A DNA stretch of 64,000 nucleotides, taken from Antitrichia curtipendula (taxonomy: Eukaryota > Streptophyta > Bryopsida > Hypnales > Leucodontaceae). Location: positions 3,100,001-3,164,000 of the forward strand of contig OX579639.1 in assembly GCA_951230915.1 (NCBI GenBank). Direction: 5' to 3'. The first letter of the stretch is position 1; every line of letters starts with the position of its first letter. A model generated the notes under the pieces. It searched no databases. It saw only the letters and a program-made list of their open reading frames with translations, and was not told the DNA's origin. The position numbers and the translations under genes are program-made. Positions 58,874 through 64,000 of the stretch are shown here, piece by piece.

Positions 58874-61138
58874 TGTAAGAATTTTGTTAGAAAATTAACA
58901 GATTTGCATGAGTTTTTGGAAGGAATTGGGACCAAAAGTAGGATGATGGAATTTGGTAGCTAGCAAAAGTAGGTTGACTTATCTTAATACTAATCCTATA
59001 ACAACACTGCGACCTAAAAGTGTCCAATGGATGACAAAGAATTCTTTTGTGTAAGATAAAAGTGTAGATATTCATTCTGGAAATTTTGGATAAAAAAGGG
59101 AGGTCTTGTACAATAGTTTATAGTAAGTGATTCACATGGTATGAAAAAAGGATGATTCATTACAAGAAGTTTGAGCCCTAAAGAGGGTTGCCAGTTTCTT
59201 GATAGTGGGAACCACTAGTCAAGAAATTAAATTAAATTAAAAAAGAAAAGAAAAAATTATTAATTTTTACAGCAAATGGCAGGGCCTAGGTGGCACGGGA
59301 TAGTTTTAATTAATACTTTTAAAAACATTCAAAACATTTTTGAAATGTAGTTTTAAAATTAAATCCAAATTACAAAACTCTTACAAGTTGATGTGGCCTT
59401 GCTTGTGCCACATCATATTATTATTATTTTATTATTATTTATTCAAAATAATAATTATTAATTTTTCTAATTTTCTAACTTTTAATTATGAAATAATTTG
59501 GCTAGCACTACGCTTATTCACAACTTGGAGAACCTTCTCTTAACAACCTTTTCAAAGCTTGAAAATTTTCCTAATGTTCTACGCTAACCAACCTAAAATT
59601 CTAAAGTTAATAGACTATAGCTATGTGAATGTGAATCTGTCAATTTGTATGTTCAATTATGCCACCAAGTATGAGCAAAAATTGTTCTGTTTTATTTTTC
59701 AACAATGAAATTGCATATTATTGAGAAATTATAAAAATTTCAAATTTTTCTATGAAAAAGTGGAATTATTGTGAATTCTTGAAGTAAGAGTGAACTCAAG
59801 GAAATTCACATTAAATATAATATATATATTAGATAATTCCATAAATTTCATCATAGGCGTATATTATAATGTGAAGCATCATGGCATAATCCAGATTTTA
59901 GTGTCATTCTATAATTGAAAAATGAGTAGACCATGGTTATTAATCCAAAGGTCAAATTGGTATATATAAAATTAATTTTAGAAATTGTTCAAGTTCTCAA
60001 ATTGGAGTACAAAGTAAACTATATTAACTTTATTTATGTCACTAGTAGAGCTCAAATTCAAATATAGAGCAAGTAGGGACAAGTTGCTTAAACACATTAT
60101 AAAAGCATCCTCAAGAGCATCCTTTGTAAGAAGTTCTTCTAGCATCTTCTTTAGTAGATAAGTCAATAACACTTCAATGAGGGAATTTTGACCAATATTT
60201 AACATACACTCATTCACAAAACTCTTCAAATATGGTTGAAAAATTGCAATTCTTCATCAAATTTTGATGATTCAAAATCATCCAAGTGCAACTTTGTGGC
60301 TCTTTAGGCAGTTAAGGGTTAACCCCAAAAGGTGCTTGCATCAAAAATTGGATGCACCACAACCACACTTGATTTTAATTTTTGAAATATCCATTCTTTG
60401 TATTTGGTTTAAGCCTTAAAAATTAAGTTGAACAAGTTTTGCTTCTAATTTATGTTGAAATGACTTTAGTGAATTAGTGAAATTCAAACTTTTGTATTAG
60501 AATCCAAATAACAGAATATTGTTGTATTTTTCATTCTTATTGCTATTTAAAAAATAATATATACATTTAAATAAAGGATTATTGACTCCCAATCTAACCA
60601 TTATTTCATGTAATAAAAAAATATCTTATTCCAATACATGATAAAATTGATATAATATTAAATGCACATTATACTTTTCAAAATTACAATAATTTTTGTA
60701 TTTCGACAAAAACTTTGAAAGAATCAAAATTTGTAAGAACAATATTTTTTTGCATATACCAAAATTATAAAAATGATCAATCATCTAACTGGGGCAAGCA
60801 TAGTAAAGTGAATAATAATGCTCCTTTGTTGTGCAATTATCATACAAATTTTAGTCAAGACTATACAGTGACAAATAAAACTTGACTATGGATTTCAAAC
60901 TTTTTCATTCAAACAACCATATTATAAGCATCAATGAGCAAAGTCCCAAAAAGATACTAAAAAGTTGTTGTATGCGATATATGACACATTACATTAATAT
61001 AGAAATTTGAAGAAAAAATTAGTTGTAATCAATTTGAAAGAAAATTAATTTCAAAGTTAGTCATGTCTAAAACTTGGTTTTAAGCGCCATAATTTTGAAT
61101 CACTTTACATTTTGATAAAAAAAATTTAGAAATAAAAA

Positions 61139-61190
<52 letters not shown>

Positions 61191-61642
61191 CTCGACATAT
61201 TGGTATACATCATTTTGTATTGCTTAATACAAAAATTGAAGGAAGTTGACATTTATAGAATTTAAAATATTCACAATGTGACAAACATGCAAATAATGTT
61301 GGTTCTCACAATATTTGAATATCTTTTTGGAACTGAGAGCATGAAATTGCATTAGCCATTGTAGAGAGAATATAGCTTGCAACATAAACTATTGTTACAT
61401 CTTTAACGATAATGTAATAATGGTTAAGATTTCATATTTAGTTGATGCTATAGTAAAGAGATTGTAAATCAACAAGAACAATTTTTTTAATTGGTTGAAT
61501 CAATTATGTGCATCATGAACTCTATTCTTTGTACAAAAAATTAGACCCTAAGAATGAATCATATGGCTCTAAAATACAAGTTGAACTCATTGTCCTATTC
61601 AACAAATATTTCAAATGCAAAGGCACTAAGATATAACAATAG
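58874..61642. other. AT-rich intergenic DNA, no gene seen
   Basis: Stops are frequent in all frames. The only structure I can support is the (AT)n run at 61142-61186 and an isolated TTAAGGGTTAACCCC motif at about 60312 that may be a solo end of a TTAA-type element. Confidence 0.55.
61142..61186. repeat. (AT)n microsatellite
   Basis: About 22 uninterrupted AT/TA dinucleotides. Confidence 0.95.
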
Positions 61643-61916
61643 CATTAGATGTATTTGGGGGTTTTGGACAGGTTGTTTTAGGCCTGTTCTTGGCATTGTT
61701 CCCCCTAGCAATTAAAGAATGGTCACTGTCAAAAAAAAATATAAAATAAATAATGAAAAAAAGTTGAAAAAAAATAATTAATTTAAAATTAAAAAAGATG
61801 ACATGGCAGTATCTGAGTATCTTGGCCATATCAAGCAGCTACTGCAGCGTAGTTTTCAGAGTCTGGGAACCCAGGGGAACTTGCAGCCCTCTGTAGGGGC
61901 TGAGAAACATCTAATG
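61643..61916. mobile_element. MITE family D (CATTAGATGT ends), 274 bp
   Basis: The left end CATTAGATGTATTTGGGGG and right end inverted CATTAGATGTTTCTCAG form its termini. The interior matches the nested copy at 31475-31789. No target duplication is obvious and there is no coding frame. Confidence 0.65.
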
Positions 61917-62506
61917 TTCATGTTGCAAATTATACTCTCACTCTACGATGACTAAATAATGCAATATCATGCTCTTTTATGCTCTCAATAAAGAAAAAAC
62001 ACTTAACCTCCAAAAGATTACATCCATGATAGTCATCGTGTAGTCAAATATGAAAGTCTCGCACTCCATATCCTCCATTTCTTTTCTATTTATTTGATTT
62101 TATATTTTAGAGGTGAAATCATATGTCTAATATATGTCATAAAATTTTCAAATTCTTTTGGGAAAATTGCAAATTATCATGAATTTTTGAGAAGAAATTG
62201 AAGAAAATTCAAATCAAATACAAATCATGTTTAAATAATTTAGAAATTTCAAAAGAAAAATTCATTGTAGTGTAGAATATTGTAGTATAAAGAAAATTTC
62301 CACGTCACTTTATATTTAGAAATCTAATTATTGATTTTTGACTTCAAACTTCAATTAAATGCTTATTTTAAGGAATTTTTCAAATTTTCCAAATAGAGTA
62401 GAAAGTACACTTAAGTAAAAGTTGTGTTTTGTTAGTCTTGCTCAAAAGAAAAACAAATCATTTTGAAATCAAAGTATTGAAATATTTTGCACAATGTACG
62501 ATTTTT

Positions 62507-63072
62507 TTAATCCCTAAAGTTTCATGACTATGTTTTCACCGAAAAAGCTCAAGAATTGCCATTTTTAGTACAAGTACCAAATTTTTGAGTTTTTTTTTGG
62601 ACATATATAACCATAGGATCTTGTAGTATGCTGACTTGAGAACATGTAGTAAAAATTCCAGAAATTTCCACTGTGTGGATTGCAAGATATAAGCATTCAA
62701 ATACATTAAAACCATTTTTTGGCCCTTCAAAAAACTGGGCAGCTGCACTTCACAAGCTCACTTCTCTATGAGAAATGTTCAAAATGGTGGTGCTTCTTTG
62801 GATTCATTTTCTTAGATAAGTTTCCTACATGCTTGGAAAATTTCACATTATTTGGAGTCGTTCAACATTTAGGAAAAAAATAGTAAGTAGAAAGAAGTAG
62901 AGTATGATTCAAAATACAAAATTATTAAGAATTTGGTTATGGAATTGAAAAATGCAATTCCCAGTGGTTGAAATGTTGTAATAAACAATGTACTTCTTAT
63001 GATTTTATTTTATTTCCAAAAATATTGAAAATTGAGTAAGATAAAGGACTTTAAAGTTTATTTTAGAGTAGA
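62507..63072. mobile_element. Family-A MITE truncated by a CACTA-like element
   Basis: It starts TTAATCCCTAAAGTTTCATG and follows the family-A order (ACTATGTTTTCACC, TAGGATCTTGTAGTA, CTGGGCAGCTGCACTTCACAAG) to ATTTTAGAGTAGA, where the CACTA-like element begins. The rest of the family-A sequence is not found beyond it. Confidence 0.7.
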
Positions 63073-63332
63073 CACTACAAGAAAACGGGTATTTTATGAC
63101 TGCAAAAATATGACTGAGGATGACTGACGACTAGTTGCAGTCATATTCTTGAAGGCCAACACATTGAGGAAAAATATGACTGCAAAATATGACTGTCAGT
63201 CATTTTTGGACCTTTTACTTCATAAGTATACACTATACGACCATTAGGAACACCAAAGTACTTCATAGGGAACGTAGAAAACATGTTTGGGGAACATTGA
63301 GTCATATTGTCAGTCATATTTTCATAGTAGTG
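63073..63332. mobile_element. Small CACTA-like nonautonomous element
   Basis: It begins CACTACAAGAAAACGGG, the classic CACTA/En-Spm start, and ends GTAGTG. It carries repeated subterminal ATGACTG / CAGTCAT motifs in both orientations, as expected for CACTA transposase-binding sites. The flanking trinucleotides (AGA and ACA) agree in two of three bases. The length of 260 bp means no coding capacity. Confidence 0.65.
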
Positions 63333-63403
63333 ACATTTTCTTGTTTTCGGCAACCCAAGAAAAATACGGGCAATTCAAAAAAAAATTAGAAAAACCATTG
63401 TTT

Positions 63404-63585
63404 AAGATTTTGAAATCCTACTCACCTATTTTTTAGGATTTTGAAACCTAGTCACCACTTTTTTAGGGTTTTGAGATCCTAGCCGCCACTTTTTTTAGGA
63501 TTTTGAAACCCTAGCCGTCACTTTTTAGGATTTTGAAATCCTAGCCGCCACTTTTTAGGATCTTGAAACCCTAGCCGCCACTTCT
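63404..63585. repeat. ~30-bp tandem repeat, about six units
   Basis: The unit AGGATTTTGAAACCCTAGCC then GCCACTTTTT repeats with small variations. It resembles a minisatellite and contains an AAACCCTAG-like motif that recalls plant telomere units, but the spacing is not telomeric. Confidence 0.8.
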
Positions 63586-63599
63586 TTTGGCCCTTCTTC

Positions 63600-64000
63600 C
63601 TTGCCTTTTATTGTCTCTTAGCTCATACTTGTTATTGTTTCTTAGTTGTTGTCTTTTGTTGCATCTTATCTCTTCTTTCTTGTTGCTTTTTAGTTCTAAT
63701 CATGCTTCTTGTTTCTTGTTATTGCATCTAAACTCATTCTTTCTCTACCATTTTAACTCTTATCTTCTTCTTAGTTCTTTTTTTTGTTTCTTCTTGTTTT
63801 TTTTTAATTCTTACTTCTTGTTTCTTTTTGTTGGATCTTAACTCTTGTTTCTTGTTGTGTCTTAGTTGTTGCTTCTTGTTTCTTGTTGTATCTTAGTTGT
63901 TGTTTCTTGTTTCTTGTTGTATCTTAGTTGTTGTTTCTTGTTTCTTGTTGTATCCTAGTTGTTGCTTCTTGTTTCCTATTGTGTCTTAGTTGTTGCTTCT
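63600..64000. repeat. TTGTTTCTTGTTG-rich tandem repeat, continues past window
   Basis: T/C-rich low-complexity DNA becomes a regular ~31-bp tandem unit (TTGTTGTATCTTAGTTGTTG then TTTCTTGTTTC) from about 63845 to the window edge. The leucine/serine/phenylalanine open frame at 63587-63841 is a product of this composition. Confidence 0.85.

Noticed and set aside
63587..63841. 84-aa leucine/serine/phenylalanine frame at the right edge
   Set aside because: Low-complexity translation of T/C-rich tandem repeats; not a membrane protein.
1..64000. CRISPR arrays, tRNA, rRNA, bacterial operons or organelle DNA
   Set aside because: No regular repeat-spacer pattern, no cloverleaf or rRNA core was noticed, and the genes present have spliceosomal introns.

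Overview
The window is plant nuclear DNA: AT-rich, with GT-AG introns, one long multi-exon housekeeping gene of clearly plant type, and many plant-style DNA transposons and MITEs (Mutator-like, hAT, CACTA, Stowaway, and elements flanked by TTAA). The exact plant cannot be named from sequence alone. A seed-free land plant (bryophyte, lycophyte or fern) is my guess, resting only on the style of the transposase. I see no tRNA, rRNA, CRISPR array, organelle DNA or LTR-retrotransposon coding region.

Layout. (1) 969-11543 is an apparently intact SEC8/EXOC4 exocyst gene on the + strand. I could resolve 27 coding exons giving 1,125 aa with every splice phase consistent. (2) 11.5-23.1 kb has no intact gene. 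It is a graveyard of MITEs, including TTAA-flanked families A and B, a 156-bp foldback element and a large inverted repeat carrying a degraded coding fragment. (3) 23.25-31.0 kb is more GC-rich and is a diverged direct tandem duplication. Each unit carries, on the minus strand, a conserved TATA box and a conserved short proline-rich reading frame (46 and 58 codons). One unit holds a 236-bp hAT-type MITE with an exact 8-bp target duplication, and the other unit preserves the empty site. (4) 31.0-34.5 kb is AT-rich with nested MITEs.

(5) 34704-51680 is the main discovery: a 16,977-bp Mutator-like element bounded by an 11-bp direct repeat (TGTTTGAAAAT) and about 120-180-bp imperfect inverted ends. 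It carries two divergently transcribed genes. On the minus strand is a MULE-type transposase (zinc finger, DDE-like core, intron, C-terminal SWIM finger). On the plus strand is a long multi-exon cargo gene joining a ParB-like domain (DGNHR motif) to a C-terminal methyltransferase-like domain in the permuted, beta-class order. Both genes have intact splice sites but also stops and frameshifts, and the cargo gene carries a 746-bp MITE inside an exon. This copy is therefore dead, but it records a transposon that carried a candidate DNA-modification enzyme. The element inserted into an older family-B MITE whose two halves flank it.

(6) 51.7-64 kb again has no recognisable gene. It contains more family A and B MITEs, a Stowaway element, a second AGGTAAAC-ended MITE, a small CACTA-like element truncating a family-A copy, and simple tandem repeats at the right edge.
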